64,000 bases of DNA from Vibrio lentus. Its GTDB lineage: Bacteria > Pseudomonadota > Gammaproteobacteria > Enterobacterales > Vibrionaceae. Shown here piece by piece: positions 25,791 through 36,263 of the stretch (positions are counted from its first letter, which is position 1; every line of letters begins with the position of its first letter). Both the position numbers and the translations under genes were made by a program. The DNA is taken from contig NZ_JAUFQE010000002.1 of assembly GCF_030409755.1 (NCBI RefSeq), positions 1,984,001 through 2,048,000 on the forward strand. The letters are read 5' to 3'. The notes under the pieces were generated by a model. It saw only the letters and a program-made list of their open reading frames with translations. It made no database searches and was not told the DNA's origin.

Positions 25791-25817
25791 TGATTGGATC
25801 TTTAGATTTTATTCAAG

Positions 25818-26699
25818 CTAGACCTGCGTTCTACCCAATGAGATAACAACGCGGCGGTTTTGATCTTTACCAATTGGTGAGTTGTTGTCGGCAATTGGAC
25901 GACGCTTACCATAACCTTGCACTTGAATACGGTCTTCCGGTAAACCGAGTGACTTAAAGTACTCTCTTAACGATTCCGCTCTTCGCTCTGAAAGATTCTG
26001 GCTAATGCCTTTGCTGTCAGCAGAATCGGTATACGTGGCCACCAGCACCAGATCAATGTCTTGGTTATAGCGAACATAGTCAGCTATCTGACTTAACCTT
26101 TTACGTGATGATTTGTTCAATTGATCGCTGTTACGATCGTAATGCAAAATCGTGAAAGAGATATCTTCGAAACTGTAAGGCAATAAGTTGGCGATACAGT
26201 CACTAAACACATTGTACTTTTCTTGGAACAACACCGACGATAACGACACTTCGATACGCTGATCTCGGCTCTGCCACTCTTGGTAACTGAATGTCGGGTA
26301 ACGTCCTTTCTCTAGCTCACTCAATATTCCCCATGCCGTTTGACCGCCAACGTAGCCATCAAATTGTTGGAAGAACTTAATGGTTGTCATGCGATCAGCA
26401 CTTTCACCCGGACGCCAAGGTGGCGGCATCGAAATTAAGCTGACATTACGCGTCGCACCCATTGGGCGACGCATTTTAAGCTCAAAGTCCAAAATGATTT
26501 TTTTACTCGCGCGAGATGAGAACTCAGCATCACCAAAATTTGGAATCGGGTGAACCAAGCGACATTCTAGTGGCGTGTTAGCCACCATCTCCCACGTCGA
26601 TTGTTGAGGAGATGCTCCATAACGCTTTTCTTGTGCCATGACCGATGACGACATAAGTAGCGAAAATAGCATTGAACCTGTTATGAGTTGTTTCTTCAT
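25818..26699 (-). CDS. motY: MotY, sodium-driven flagellar motor T-ring protein
   Basis: 293 residues with signal peptide ([23 protein letters not shown]). The N-terminal half is the MotY-specific domain that binds the basal body and MotX. The C-terminal half from about 170 is an OmpA-like peptidoglycan-binding domain ([46 protein letters not shown]). It works in the periplasm as part of the T ring that holds PomA/PomB stators around the polar motor. The neighbour rnt is divergent, the normal Vibrio arrangement. Confidence 0.96.
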   Translation of the reverse strand: MKKQLITGSMLFSLLMSSSVMAQEKRYGASPQQSTWEMVANTPLECRLVHPIPNFGDAEFSSRASKKIILDFELKMRRPMGATRNVSLISMPPPWRPGESADRMTTIKFFQQFDGYVGGQTAWGILSELEKGRYPTFSYQEWQSRDQRIEVSLSSVLFQEKYNVFSDCIANLLPYSFEDISFTILHYDRNSDQLNKSSRKRLSQIADYVRYNQDIDLVLVATYTDSADSKGISQNLSERRAESLREYFKSLGLPEDRIQVQGYGKRRPIADNNSPIGKDQNRRVVISLGRTQV

Positions 26700-26887
26700 A
26701 AAGTGGAGTATCTCTTAAGCAATTCGTTTAACAATGCAGCCAATTGCCGCATTTTTCTCTCGCGTTTAAATATGCAATTATCAAGCCGATATGGTGCGGC
26801 TAATTTATGATTTATTGACCTTTCCTAGTTTTTATCACCGCTATTATCTGCAATAATGCAGCCTTAATCACACTTATTTGGGCTAAC

Positions 26888-27532
26888 ATGACTGTAGAAA
26901 ACGAAGCTCTGACCCTAAAAAAACGCTTTCGTGGCTATTTTCCAGTGGTCATCGACGTGGAAACCGCAGGGTTTAACGCTGAAACCGATGCATTATTAGA
27001 GATCTGTGCCATTACATTAAAAATGGATGAAAACGGAGATCTGCACCCAGCATCAACGCTTCATTTTCACATTGAGCCTTTTGAAGGCGCAAATATAGAA
27101 CAGGCAGCATTAGACTTTAACGGAATTAAAGACCCATTTAGCCCATTACGTGGTGCTGTGTCGGAACAAGAAGCCCTTAAAGAAATCTACAAGCTAGTGA
27201 GAAAAGAACAAAAAGCTTCAGATTGCAGTCGCGCAATCATGGTCGCTCACAATGCTACGTTCGATTTAAACTTCGTTAATGCAGCAAGTGAGCGTTGTAA
27301 GCTTAAACGCGTCCCTTTCCATCCATTTGCAACTTTTGACACTGCAGCTCTTAGTGGTCTTGCCTACGGTCAAACCGTTTTGGCTAAAGCTTGCCGCACT
27401 GCGGGGATGGAATTTGACAACAAAGAAGCACACTCTGCTTTGTATGATACGCAAAAAACCACAGAGTTATTTTGCGGCATCGTAAACAAATGGAAAGCCC
27501 TTGGTGGTTGGCCTCTTGTTGACGAAGAATAA
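26888..27532 (+). CDS. rnt: ribonuclease T
   Basis: 214 residues. A DEDDh 3'-5' exonuclease that trims tRNA CCA ends and other stable RNA 3' ends. The three exonuclease motifs are visible: [10 protein letters not shown] (Asp, Glu), [10 protein letters not shown] (Asp) and HSALYDTQ (His, Asp). FNGIKDPF and the RNase T-specific basic patches are in place. Start ATG at 26888. Confidence 0.97.
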   Translation: MTVENEALTLKKRFRGYFPVVIDVETAGFNAETDALLEICAITLKMDENGDLHPASTLHFHIEPFEGANIEQAALDFNGIKDPFSPLRGAVSEQEALKEIYKLVRKEQKASDCSRAIMVAHNATFDLNFVNAASERCKLKRVPFHPFATFDTAALSGLAYGQTVLAKACRTAGMEFDNKEAHSALYDTQKTTELFCGIVNKWKALGGWPLVDEE

Positions 27533-27596
27533 AAAATAGAGTCGGTAAACGTTCACTCGTATTGCCTTCATAAAAACACAACATCCCGAGAATAAT

Positions 27597-28922
27597 ATGA
27601 ATCCTGTTGTAATTTCAGTTTGCATCATGCTTGTTTTAGCTTTGATGCGCGTAAACGTTGTCGTGGCTCTCACGTTCAGCGCAATTATCGGTGGCGTAGC
27701 CTCTGGTATGAGTGTGAACGATGCTGTAGCAGCTTTCGAAAGTGGATTAGGTGGCGGTGCAACTATCGCACTTAGCTACGCGATGCTTGGTACCTTTGCT
27801 GTTGCTATCTCTCGTTCTGGTATCACAGATCTCCTTGCTCAAAGCGTGATTAAGCGTATTCACGGCAAAGAGAACAGTGCGGCATCTAATGGTCTAAAAT
27901 ACGGCATCCTTGCGTCTTTGATCTTAGTGACCATGTCTTCGCAAAACGTGATTCCTGTACATATCGCCTTCATCCCAATTTTAATCCCACCTCTATTAGG
28001 CGTATTCGCAAAAATGAACCTAGACCGTCGTCTGGTTGCGTGTGTACTTACTTTTGGTCTAATTACCCCGTATATGGTTCTACCTATCGGTTTTGGTGGC
28101 ATCTTCCTAAACAACATTCTGCTTAAAAACCTTCACGACAACGGTCTTGAAAACGTAGTAGCAAGCCAAGTACCAATGGCGATGTTGTTACCGGCTGCAG
28201 GCATGATCTTTGGTCTTCTTACGGCAGTATTCTTTACTTACCGTAAGCCACGTCAATACAAAGAAACGTCTCATACTGTTGTTTCAACCGAAGTGAAAGA
28301 GATCAACAAGAAGCACATCCTAGTGGCTGCTGCTGGTATTGTTGCTGCACTAACGGTTCAACTGTCGACAGGTTCTATGATCATCGGTGCTTTGGCTGGT
28401 TTCATGGTATTCACTTTCGGTGGTGTAATCGCTTGGAAAGAGACACACGATGTCTTCACTAAGGGGGTTCACATGATGGCAATGATCGGTTTCATCATGA
28501 TTGCAGCGGCAGGTTTTGCAGCAGTAATGAAGCAAACCGGTGGCGTTGAATCTTTGGTTCAAGCGCTTTCAACAAGCATTGGTGACAACAAACCTCTAGC
28601 AGCATTGCTTATGCTCATTGTTGGTTTATTGGTAACCATGGGTATCGGCTCTTCGTTCTCTACGATTCCAATCCTTGCAACTATCTACGTTCCTCTAGCG
28701 GCAGCATTTGGTTTCTCACCAATGGCAACAATCGCACTAGTGGGTACGGCTGCAGCGCTTGGTGATGCGGGTTCTCCTGCTTCTGACTCAACATTAGGTC
28801 CAACATCGGGTCTTAATGCTGATGGTCAACATGAGCACGTATGGGAAACCGTAGTACCTACGTTCTTGCACTACAACATCCCACTGATCGTATTCGGTTG
28901 GATTGCAGCTATGGTTCTGTAG
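27597..28922 (+). CDS. Na+/H+ antiporter family transporter (NhaC/YuiF-like)
   Basis: 441 residues with about 11 to 12 hydrophobic segments and no signal peptide. Characteristic stretches are [41 protein letters not shown], and near the C-terminus [20 protein letters not shown], a motif shared by the NhaC and arsenite/anion superfamilies. YuiF-type homologues have been linked to amino-acid export or import rather than sodium exchange, so the substrate is open. The gene is followed by its own terminator. Confidence 0.8.
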   Translation: MNPVVISVCIMLVLALMRVNVVVALTFSAIIGGVASGMSVNDAVAAFESGLGGGATIALSYAMLGTFAVAISRSGITDLLAQSVIKRIHGKENSAASNGLKYGILASLILVTMSSQNVIPVHIAFIPILIPPLLGVFAKMNLDRRLVACVLTFGLITPYMVLPIGFGGIFLNNILLKNLHDNGLENVVASQVPMAMLLPAAGMIFGLLTAVFFTYRKPRQYKETSHTVVSTEVKEINKKHILVAAAGIVAALTVQLSTGSMIIGALAGFMVFTFGGVIAWKETHDVFTKGVHMMAMIGFIMIAAAGFAAVMKQTGGVESLVQALSTSIGDNKPLAALLMLIVGLLVTMGIGSSFSTIPILATIYVPLAAAFGFSPMATIALVGTAAALGDAGSPASDSTLGPTSGLNADGQHEHVWETVVPTFLHYNIPLIVFGWIAAMVL

Positions 28923-28948
28923 TTAAAGAGTCCTACGCTCACTTTAAT

Positions 28949-28975
28949 AAAGACCGCCTTGTGCGGTCTTTTTTG
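28949..28975 (+). terminator. terminator after the antiporter-family gene
   Basis: AAAGACCGC-CTTGT-GCGGTCTTTTTT, a 9-bp stem with T tail. Confidence 0.92.
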
Positions 28976-29025
28976 TTCCTAGAATTCCCTCTCCTCTCAC
29001 TCTCAAGAACCAATTACATCAAACA

Positions 29026-29056
29026 AAAAAAGGCTTACTCTTATGAGTAAGCCTTA
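29026..29056 (-). terminator. terminator after the DsbA-family gene
   Basis: On the minus strand AGGCTTACTC-ATA-AGAGTAAGCCT followed by seven T, 38 bases beyond the stop codon. Confidence 0.88.
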
Positions 29057-29093
29057 GGCATCATTTGCGTTAATACAGACAGCTCTTGCTGAA

Positions 29094-29723
29094 CTATGCA
29101 GCGGGAGCGTTATTCACAAGCACTTCACGAATAGACTTAAGCGTCGCTTCCGTTGAATGGTAATCCAGTTCTACTGCCGTAAAAATACCATTTACTTCAA
29201 GCATTAACGTCGGGTAAGAATGCACACCGATCGCTTCTTTAAAACCTAATTGGTCATCTAATTCGCTTTCCAATAACTTGCTAGAAAGGTCATTTTCAAA
29301 CTGTTGTACATTCATACCTAGCTCTTGGGCGAGCTGAAGGTGCGTTTCTTGGCTGTGTGGCAACATCGCACGAAGATAGTAAGCGTGTTGAATTGCTTCA
29401 AGCATCGCTTCATAGTGATCTTGAAAACCAGCAGCGATTACGGCGCGACATGCAGGGTAAGTACTGCGAACAGGTTGACACTCTGTCCAGAATTCGTGGT
29501 TGAACTCAGTGCCCAACTTCGCTTCGATCTGCTTCCAGATAGCTTGTAGCTTGCCCTTCATATCTTCTGACATTGGCTCATCAGAATCAGGAGCTAAACC
29601 ACCCACTACGTAATTAAATTCAATACTCGCGGGTAGCTGCTGTTTTAAGAGCTCTAATGTTGGCTTATAACCCCAGCACCAACTGCACATTGGGTCATGC
29701 ACATAATGAAGTTTTACGTCCAT
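29094..29723 (-). CDS. DsbA-family (FrnE-like) thioredoxin-fold protein
   Basis: 209 residues, no signal peptide, so probably cytosolic. The active site is MCSWCWGYKP (CSWC near residues 13-18). The helical insertion and EAIGVHSYPTLML, with the cis-Pro loop, are typical of the DsbA-like cytosolic branch. It likely acts in thiol-disulfide exchange or as a glutathione-linked isomerase. Its partner is unknown. It is next to grxD on the same strand, separated by about 100 bp. Confidence 0.88.
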   Translation of the reverse strand: MDVKLHYVHDPMCSWCWGYKPTLELLKQQLPASIEFNYVVGGLAPDSDEPMSEDMKGKLQAIWKQIEAKLGTEFNHEFWTECQPVRSTYPACRAVIAAGFQDHYEAMLEAIQHAYYLRAMLPHSQETHLQLAQELGMNVQQFENDLSSKLLESELDDQLGFKEAIGVHSYPTLMLEVNGIFTAVELDYHSTEATLKSIREVLVNNAPAA

Positions 29724-29820
29724 CGTTCATTCCTTATCGAGTCTTTCGAACTATTCAAACAAAAAAGGAGCCTTATTAAGGGCCCCTTCCATTCAATGTT
29801 TAAGCGCAAAGGCTTAAAGC

Positions 29821-30159
29821 TTACTCAGCGTCGTCGCCAGCTACTTTAGCAGCTGCTTCTTTAACGATTGGCTGAAGCTCACCTTTTTGGAACATCTCAA
29901 GAATGATGTCACAACCACCGATTAGCTCACCGTCAACCCATAGTTGTGGGAACGTTGGCCATTGTGCGTAAGCTGGAAGCTCTGCACGAATGTCAGGGTT
30001 TTGTAGGATATCTACGTAAGCAAATTTTTCGCCACACGCCATTAGTGCTTGAGATGCTTGAGAAGAAAAACCACAGCTTGGCAGCTTAGGAGAACCTTTC
30101 ATGTAAAGTAGAATGGTGTTTTCTTCAATTTGCTGTTTGATTTTATCGATAGTTTCCAT
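29821..30159 (-). CDS. grxD: monothiol glutaredoxin Grx4
   Basis: 112 residues with the monothiol site CGFS (LPSCGFSSQA, Cys near 28), WPTFPQLW with the cis-Pro, and GGCDII for glutathione binding. It coordinates a [2Fe-2S] cluster as a dimer or with BolA and functions in iron-sulfur trafficking. Start ATG at 30159, preceded by GAGGAAGC. Confidence 0.96.
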   Translation of the reverse strand: METIDKIKQQIEENTILLYMKGSPKLPSCGFSSQASQALMACGEKFAYVDILQNPDIRAELPAYAQWPTFPQLWVDGELIGGCDIILEMFQKGELQPIVKEAAAKVAGDDAE

Positions 30160-30428
30160 TGCTTCCTCGTTAATGGATTACGGCTTTTATTGCCTTTATT
30201 CTACCCCAAACCAAAAGAATAAAAACCATATAAAAAAAGCGGTTTACGAGCTAAGCTAACAATTCACATAAAAGTGATGAAATAAGCTTTTAATAAAGTA
30301 AAAACTTGCTAAACTATATCGCAAGTCAGCAAATTGACCGTGGTTGGCCTCATAGCGAACCATGAATAATAATATCACTGGAAGCAATCGAAAGAGTTAA
30401 CTCTTTCATATCAATGGAGAATTGAGCA

Positions 30429-31013
30429 ATGGCATTTGAACTACCGGCTCTTCCTTACGCGAAAGACGCGCTAGAACCACACATCTCAGCAGAAACGCTA
30501 GATTTCCACCACGGTAAGCACCACAACACTTACGTTGTTAAGCTAAACGGTCTTATCCCAGGTACTGAGTTTGAAGGCAAAACACTAGAAGAGATCGTTA
30601 AGACTTCTACTGGTGGTGTTTTCAATAACGCTGCTCAAATCTGGAACCACACGTTCTACTGGCACTGTCTTGCTCCTAAAGCAGGCGGCGAACCAACTGG
30701 CGCTGTTGCAGAAGCGATCAACGCTGCATTCGGTTCTTTCGAAGAATTCAAAGCGAAATTCACTGATTCAGCAATCAACAACTTCGGTTCTTCTTGGACT
30801 TGGTTAGTTAAGAAAGCTGACGGTTCTCTAGACATCGTTAACACTTCTAACGCTGCTACTCCTCTAACAGAAGAAGGTGTTACTCCACTTCTAACTGTTG
30901 ACCTATGGGAACACGCTTACTACATCGATTTCCGCAATGTTCGCCCTGACTACATGGCTGCATTCTGGAACCTAGTAAACTGGTCTTTCGTAGAAGAGAA
31001 CCTAGCTAAGTAA
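30429..31013 (+). CDS. sodB: iron superoxide dismutase
   Basis: 194 residues. Dismutates superoxide in the cytosol. Metal ligands are visible: His in EPHISAETL (near 27), His in [11 protein letters not shown] (near 74), Asp and His in [11 protein letters not shown] (near 157/161). The FNNAAQ motif (Gln in NNAAQIW) is typical of Fe-type enzymes. Start preceded by AATGGAGAATTGAGCA. Monocistronic, with a terminator at 31056. Confidence 0.97.
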   Translation: MAFELPALPYAKDALEPHISAETLDFHHGKHHNTYVVKLNGLIPGTEFEGKTLEEIVKTSTGGVFNNAAQIWNHTFYWHCLAPKAGGEPTGAVAEAINAAFGSFEEFKAKFTDSAINNFGSSWTWLVKKADGSLDIVNTSNAATPLTEEGVTPLLTVDLWEHAYYIDFRNVRPDYMAAFWNLVNWSFVEENLAK

Positions 31014-31055
31014 TCTATTACTTATGCTGCGCTATTTATAGCGAGTTATCTATTG

Positions 31056-31086
31056 AAAGCTCATGCCTCGGCGTGAGCTTTTTTGT
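31056..31086 (+). terminator. terminator after sodB
   Basis: AAAGCTCAYGC / GCGTGAGCTTTTTT around CCTCG. Confidence 0.9.
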
Positions 31087-31246
31087 ATCTGTCATTTACC
31101 CAGATTGAAAATAGAAGCTTGAACGGGTTAATTACGCCTACTTTGCAACCAACATCAACCACTCCTACCCGCTCTTCATCAATTGGCTATTTGCCTGTAA
31201 TTAAACACTAAAGTTTGCCGACTCCATGCCGTTAAAGGTGTATCGA

Positions 31247-31762
31247 ATGAGAGGCAACATGCAAATACATACTTTAGACAAAGCAGGAATCATCAACGAA
31301 CTGAAGTTCGGCATCGGGATCAGCCAAGCGGTTGAGCAAGGTCGCCGTGCAGATTTCGCGTTACTGCTATCTATGTTTTCTAATGATGTTCGTGATTGCA
31401 CACCCATCGACACCATTGAAGTTAGTGAGACAAATGAAGATCGCCTGCGTAAACACTTCGGCGTAGCAGAGCCACAACCTTTGCGCTCAGACCAATCGTC
31501 TTATGAAATTTCGGCTCAGCAATCGAATCAGTTTCATCAGGCAAGCCTTGCCAGTGCAAAGCTCAGCCACTACTTGAAACCTGAAGCCCTTGCTTTCATG
31601 CCTGAAGATACGGCCGACTTACCCGAAGAGGTTTATCAAAACCTTTCTGGTCATGACCGACGTAAATTGGCGAATAAGCACTTACCTGATTTACCTCATG
31701 CCACGCTCTATAATGAGCTAACAACTGCGCAACGTCAGTATCAAATTCAAGCTCAAGTATAG
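31247..31762 (+). CDS. VC2046/SO_2500 family protein
   Basis: About 171 residues. Three in-frame ATGs exist (31226, 31247, 31259). The one at 31247 has AAAGG eight bases upstream, and that at 31259 has GAGAGG close by. I chose 31247. The protein is soluble, with KFGIGISQAVEQGRRADFALLLSM near the start and a DLPEEVYQNLSGHDRRKLANKHLPD stretch, a pattern I associate with a small conserved family of Vibrio and Shewanella without known function. Confidence 0.7.
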   Translation: MRGNMQIHTLDKAGIINELKFGIGISQAVEQGRRADFALLLSMFSNDVRDCTPIDTIEVSETNEDRLRKHFGVAEPQPLRSDQSSYEISAQQSNQFHQASLASAKLSHYLKPEALAFMPEDTADLPEEVYQNLSGHDRRKLANKHLPDLPHATLYNELTTAQRQYQIQAQV

Positions 31763-32041
31763 CGGTCACCTACCTTTCCTCTTTTTCGCTTTCCATTCAC
31801 AGCGACTCTTCGATTAACTCGCACACTTTAAACCATTCATGCGAGTGATATGAACCACTAGTCTTAGGCAACCTAAAAACACCAAATGTCGGTTAACGCT
31901 TGAAGTTACTACAAAATGTGACGTGCCACTAAGTTCATAGAAACTTATTAATTGGCGTACCTTAGTTTGAACCAATTCACACCCATTGTATGAAATTTGA
32001 CCCATTCTTATCGAACACGGACGATTTGTTTAGGTACTGGG

Positions 32042-32725
32042 ATGGAAATAAAAAGCTCAATCATATTGGTAACATCTGCCGGCTCGCGACTGGGAGGGAC
32101 GATTGCGAACCACTTTGTAAACCTTGGAGCAACCGTCATCCTGTGCGACAACGATCCTGAAGCACTTCAGGCTACCTATGTACAATGCGCTCGCTTTTCT
32201 GATTCTGTTTACAGCTACACGCTTAAAAACAATGATAACCAGGCGATCCTTAACGTATTCGATTTTATTCAAAACACGTTTAACACCACTCCAGATGTGT
32301 TAGTTAATAACTGGATAAGCTCACCTATGCCTAGCCTTATTGGTGATCAGCCGGTGAGTCGTTTTATTAATGACTTATCTTCTATGGCTTCTACTCTATT
32401 CGCCTTTGGCCAAATCAGTGCTGAACGCTTGCGAGAAGAGGAGAAAGAAGGCGTGATTGTGAATGTGATATCTCATGATGACTTTCATGATGTATCCGGC
32501 CTAGAGAGCGCAAACTCGATGATTACCGGCTTTACCCACAGTTGGGCTAAGGAACTGACTCCATTTGGTATACGAGTCGGTGGTGTTGTCCCTGCGGTTC
32601 ATAACTCCGACGGCAAGCTCAATCGATGTCACTGGGCGCAGCTACAAGATGAACTGACCAGAACAACCGAATACATCGTCTCTAATGATTACTTTAGCGG
32701 GCGTGTGGTTGCCGCAGAAGTTTAA
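32042..32725 (+). CDS. degenerate short-chain dehydrogenase/reductase
   Basis: 227 residues from the ATG at 32042; the frame opens at 31997, but the Rossmann strand starts IKSSIILVTS. The fold is clearly SDR (VILCDNDPEAL, DVLVNNWISS, GFTHSWAKELTPFGIRVGGVVP). The nucleotide-binding motif reads TSAGSRLGG instead of TGxxxGxG. The YxxxK catalytic pair is absent: the aligned positions are Leu and Asn in LESANSM. Catalysis by the normal mechanism is therefore unlikely, and a binding or regulatory role is possible. Confidence 0.75.
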   Translation: MEIKSSIILVTSAGSRLGGTIANHFVNLGATVILCDNDPEALQATYVQCARFSDSVYSYTLKNNDNQAILNVFDFIQNTFNTTPDVLVNNWISSPMPSLIGDQPVSRFINDLSSMASTLFAFGQISAERLREEEKEGVIVNVISHDDFHDVSGLESANSMITGFTHSWAKELTPFGIRVGGVVPAVHNSDGKLNRCHWAQLQDELTRTTEYIVSNDYFSGRVVAAEV

Positions 32726-32816
32726 CCCCCTTACTCCAAATGAACATGACTGACTCAACTCATATTGAACAACAGAGCTATCGCCTTTCAGTAAGTCTAT
32801 ATAAACGAACCAAACA

Positions 32817-32850
32817 TAAAAAAAGCCCCAGTCTCTCGACTGGGGCTTTG
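32817..32850 (-). terminator. terminator of adhE
   Basis: AGCCCCAGTC-TCTC-GACTGGGGCT with an A run on its left, which becomes a T run on the minus strand. It may also stop plus-strand transcripts. Confidence 0.9.
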
Positions 32851-32914
32851 TTCTTTTCCCGATTAGATAAGGTTCGTGCTAGCGAAAACTTATCTCAAAA
32901 CTAATGCTCACTTA

Positions 32915-35623
32915 TTATGCGTTAGCTTTTTCTTTTTTAGCTTTTGGCGCTGATTTTGCTTCAGCTGGCTTTTGGTCAGCTTTCTTCAAAATTACTGTTG
33001 TGCCTTCGAAAGTTTCACCTTCAACGTAAGGAGTACCGAAGTACGACGTTGTTAGAACTTCTTTTAGCTCAGTGATTAGAGGGTAACGTGGGTTAGCACC
33101 TGTACACTGGTCATCGAACGCTTCAACCGCTAGCTCGTCTAGTTTCGCAACGAAGTCAGACTCGTTAACACCCGCAGCTTGGATAGACAGTGGGATGTCT
33201 AGGTCAACTTTAAGCTCTTCTAACCAAGTCAGTAGACGTTCAATCTTCTGAGCAGTACGGTCACCAACTTGGCTTAGGCCTAGGTGGTCAGCAACTTCAG
33301 CGTAACGACGACGTGCTTGTGGACGGTCGTACTGAGAGAATGCAGTTTGCTTAGTTGGGTTATCGTTCGCGTTGTAACGTACAACGTTTGAGATAAGCAG
33401 CGCGTTAGCAAGGCCGTGTGGTAGGTGGAACTCAGCACCAATTTTGTGAGCCATTGAGTGACACACACCTAGGAATGCGTTCGCAAATGCTACACCAGCG
33501 ATAGTTGCTGCGTTGTGTACTTTTTCACGAGCGATTGGGTCTGCTGCACCGTTTTTGTAGCTTGATGGTAGGTACTCTTTAAGCATCTTAAGAGCTTGTA
33601 GAGCTTGGCCATCTGAGTATTCGTTCGCTAGAACAGATACGTAAGCTTCAAGAGCGTGAGTTACTGCATCGTAACCACCGAACGCTGTTAGAGACTTAGG
33701 CATGTTCATTACTAGGTTCGCATCAACGATAGCCATGTTTGGCGTGATTTCGTAGTCAGCTAGTGGGTACTTAGCACCAGTCTTGTCGTCTGTAACAACA
33801 GCGAATGGAGTAACCTCTGAACCTGTACCTGAAGTTGTAGTGATACATACAAGCTCAGCTTTTTGACCCATTTTAGGGAACTTGTAGATACGTTTACGGA
33901 TATCCATAAAGCGCATTGCTAGTTCTTCGAAGTGAGTCTCTGGGTGCTCGTACATAACCCACATGATCTTAGCAGCATCCATTGGAGAACCGCCACCTAG
34001 AGCAAGGATTACGTCAGGTTGGAAGCTCTTCATTGCTTCAGCGCCTTTCTCAACAACAGATAGTGTTGGATCCGCTTCTACATCGAAGAATGTTTGAACT
34101 TCAATACCTTGTGCTTTAAGCAGGCTAACTACGTCATCAGCGTAACCGTTGTTGAATAGGAAACGGTCAGTTACTAGGAATGCGCGTTTCTTACCTTCTA
34201 GGTCGCCAAGAGCGATCGGAAGGCTACCACGACGGAAGTAGATAGACTTAGGTAGTTTGTGCCACAACATATTTTCAGCTCGCTTCGCTACAGTTTTCTT
34301 GTTGATAAGGTGCTTAGGACCTACGTTCTCAGAGATAGAGTTACCACCCCAAGAGCCACAACCAAGAGTTAGAGACGGTGCAACGTTGAAGTTGTACAGG
34401 TCACCGATACCACCGTGAGTAGTAGGGATGTTGATTAGGATACGAGCCGTTTTCATCTTGTCACCGAAGTAACGGATGCGGTCTGCGTTAACATCTTGGT
34501 TAGTGTAAAGACCAGATGTATGACCGATACCACCAATTTCAACCATTGTTACTGCTTGAGCAACTGCGTTCTCGAAAGAAGACGCACGGAACATACCTAG
34601 AGTTGGAGACAGTTTCTCATGAGCGAATTCGTCATCGTAAGATACTTCGCCAAGGCCTTCACCAACAAGAATCTTAGTATCAGCTGGAACTTTAACACCC
34701 GCCATTTCAGCGATTGCAGTTGCAGGTTGACCAACGATTTTTGCGTTTAGGTTGCCGTCGATAAGTAGAACTTTACGAACTTTATCTGCGTCAGCTTTGC
34801 TTAGTACGTGACCTTTGTGAGATGCGAAACGCTCTTTCACTTCGTCGTATACTTCGTCCATTACGATGACAGCTTGCTCAGAAGCACATACTACGCCGTT
34901 ATCGAATGTTTTAGACATCAGGATAGATGCTACAGCACGTTTAACGTCTGCTGTGTCATCGATAACTACAGGAACGTTACCAGCACCAACACCGATAGCA
35001 GGCTTACCTGAAGAGTATGCTGCTTTAACCATGCCTGGACCACCAGTCGCTAGGATAAGCGCGATACCGTCGTGCTTCATAAGCGCGTTAGAAAGCTCTA
35101 CAGATGGTTGGTCGATCCAACCGATGATGTCTTTTGGTGCGCCCGCTTTAACAGCAGCGTCTAAAACAAGTTTAGCAGCGTCGTTAGTTGAGTTCTTTGC
35201 ACGTGGGTGTGGCGAGAAGATGATGCCGTTACGTGTCTTAAGAGAGATTAGAGATTTGAAGATTGCTGTAGAAGTTGGGTTCGTTGTTGGAACGATACCA
35301 CAGATGATACCTACAGGCTCAGCGATAGTCATCGTGCCTAGGTTGTCATCTTCTTCTAAGATGCCACATGTTTTTTCGTCTTTGTATTTGTTGTAGATAA
35401 ATTCAGATGCAAAGTGGTTTTTGATAACCTTATCTTCAACAATACCCATTCCAGATTCAGCAACTGCTTGTTGTGCTAGTGGGATACGAGCATGGTTAGC
35501 CGCAAGAGATGCTGCACGGAAGATTGCGTCAACTTTCTCTTGAGAGAATGTTGAGAATTCTTCTTGTGCTGCTTTAACGCGTGCTACCAGAGCATCTAGT
35601 TCAGCTAAGTTAGTTACAGGCAT
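32915..35623 (-). CDS. adhE: bifunctional acetaldehyde-CoA/alcohol dehydrogenase
   Basis: 902 residues. The N-terminal aldehyde dehydrogenase half (1-440) reduces acetyl-CoA, with catalytic Cys in NGVVCASEQ (near 245). The C-terminal iron-dependent alcohol dehydrogenase half (from about 450) has GGGSPMDAAK and metal His ligands in FLGVCHSMAHKIGA and HLPHGLANA. In fermentation it recycles NADH by making ethanol and forms spirosomes. The Ala/Lys-rich tail KPAEAKSAPKAKKEKANA is longer than in Escherichia coli. Codon use is strongly biased, as expected for high expression. It is next to the ychE-type gene, as in enterics. Confidence 0.97.
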   Translation of the reverse strand: MPVTNLAELDALVARVKAAQEEFSTFSQEKVDAIFRAASLAANHARIPLAQQAVAESGMGIVEDKVIKNHFASEFIYNKYKDEKTCGILEEDDNLGTMTIAEPVGIICGIVPTTNPTSTAIFKSLISLKTRNGIIFSPHPRAKNSTNDAAKLVLDAAVKAGAPKDIIGWIDQPSVELSNALMKHDGIALILATGGPGMVKAAYSSGKPAIGVGAGNVPVVIDDTADVKRAVASILMSKTFDNGVVCASEQAVIVMDEVYDEVKERFASHKGHVLSKADADKVRKVLLIDGNLNAKIVGQPATAIAEMAGVKVPADTKILVGEGLGEVSYDDEFAHEKLSPTLGMFRASSFENAVAQAVTMVEIGGIGHTSGLYTNQDVNADRIRYFGDKMKTARILINIPTTHGGIGDLYNFNVAPSLTLGCGSWGGNSISENVGPKHLINKKTVAKRAENMLWHKLPKSIYFRRGSLPIALGDLEGKKRAFLVTDRFLFNNGYADDVVSLLKAQGIEVQTFFDVEADPTLSVVEKGAEAMKSFQPDVILALGGGSPMDAAKIMWVMYEHPETHFEELAMRFMDIRKRIYKFPKMGQKAELVCITTTSGTGSEVTPFAVVTDDKTGAKYPLADYEITPNMAIVDANLVMNMPKSLTAFGGYDAVTHALEAYVSVLANEYSDGQALQALKMLKEYLPSSYKNGAADPIAREKVHNAATIAGVAFANAFLGVCHSMAHKIGAEFHLPHGLANALLISNVVRYNANDNPTKQTAFSQYDRPQARRRYAEVADHLGLSQVGDRTAQKIERLLTWLEELKVDLDIPLSIQAAGVNESDFVAKLDELAVEAFDDQCTGANPRYPLITELKEVLTTSYFGTPYVEGETFEGTTVILKKADQKPAEAKSAPKAKKEKANA

Positions 35624-36263
35624 GGTGGATCTCCTAAAATAATAAATATTAAAAACTTTTTATTAAATTCGCTGCTTGCCTTTAACCTTAAACATCAGCG
35701 TTCTTAGTAAATTGCTTTCAGGACTGAGTATATTATTTCACAGTGTGAAAAAAATTGACCCAGATCAGTTAGCCAAAAAGAATTAACCAGAAAGTAGTAA
35801 GGCAATCGCAAAAATCAACTTAAGAGTATGATTTACATAGATTAAAATCACACTTTTCGTTCGAACAAAAAACAAGCAAACAGACAGCTTTTTTATACAT
35901 AGCGTCATAAACTGTAAAAAAGTTTCATTTTTAGTCCGTTAAATTACATGTATACAGCTATATTCGTGCTACTGAGAGTATATCCATACCGTTGCAACGG
36001 GCTAGATTTAGACATAATTTTTATTAAAAGCGTGCGTAGGTTAACAATTGGTCAGAAAATAATTACAACATGAAACACTAATAATCAGCTCGTAACATGA
36101 CGGAAGTCAGCATTTGGATTCAATTAGTTTTTCTATAAAAAAGACCCTATTTCAGGTTAGTTTTTTTCATTCGTGCAATTTAGATTTGTCACTTACATTA
36201 CGCGCTCTGACTATTGACAGATCAACCCCTCTTCCTTAAGTACGCTATTTGGAGATCACCCAC
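35624..36263. promoter_or_regulatory. divergent regulatory region adhE / MarC-family gene
   Basis: This 640-bp gap lies between two divergent genes. Nearest adhE it has TTTCAC-AGT-GTGAAA (35736-35750), a perfect 6-3-6 palindrome. It also has TTGACCCAGATCAG (35755-35768), close to the FNR half-sites TTGAT-N4-ATCAA. The rest is AT rich with no gene. Regulation of adhE by oxygen through FNR is an inference from the second site. Confidence 0.5.
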
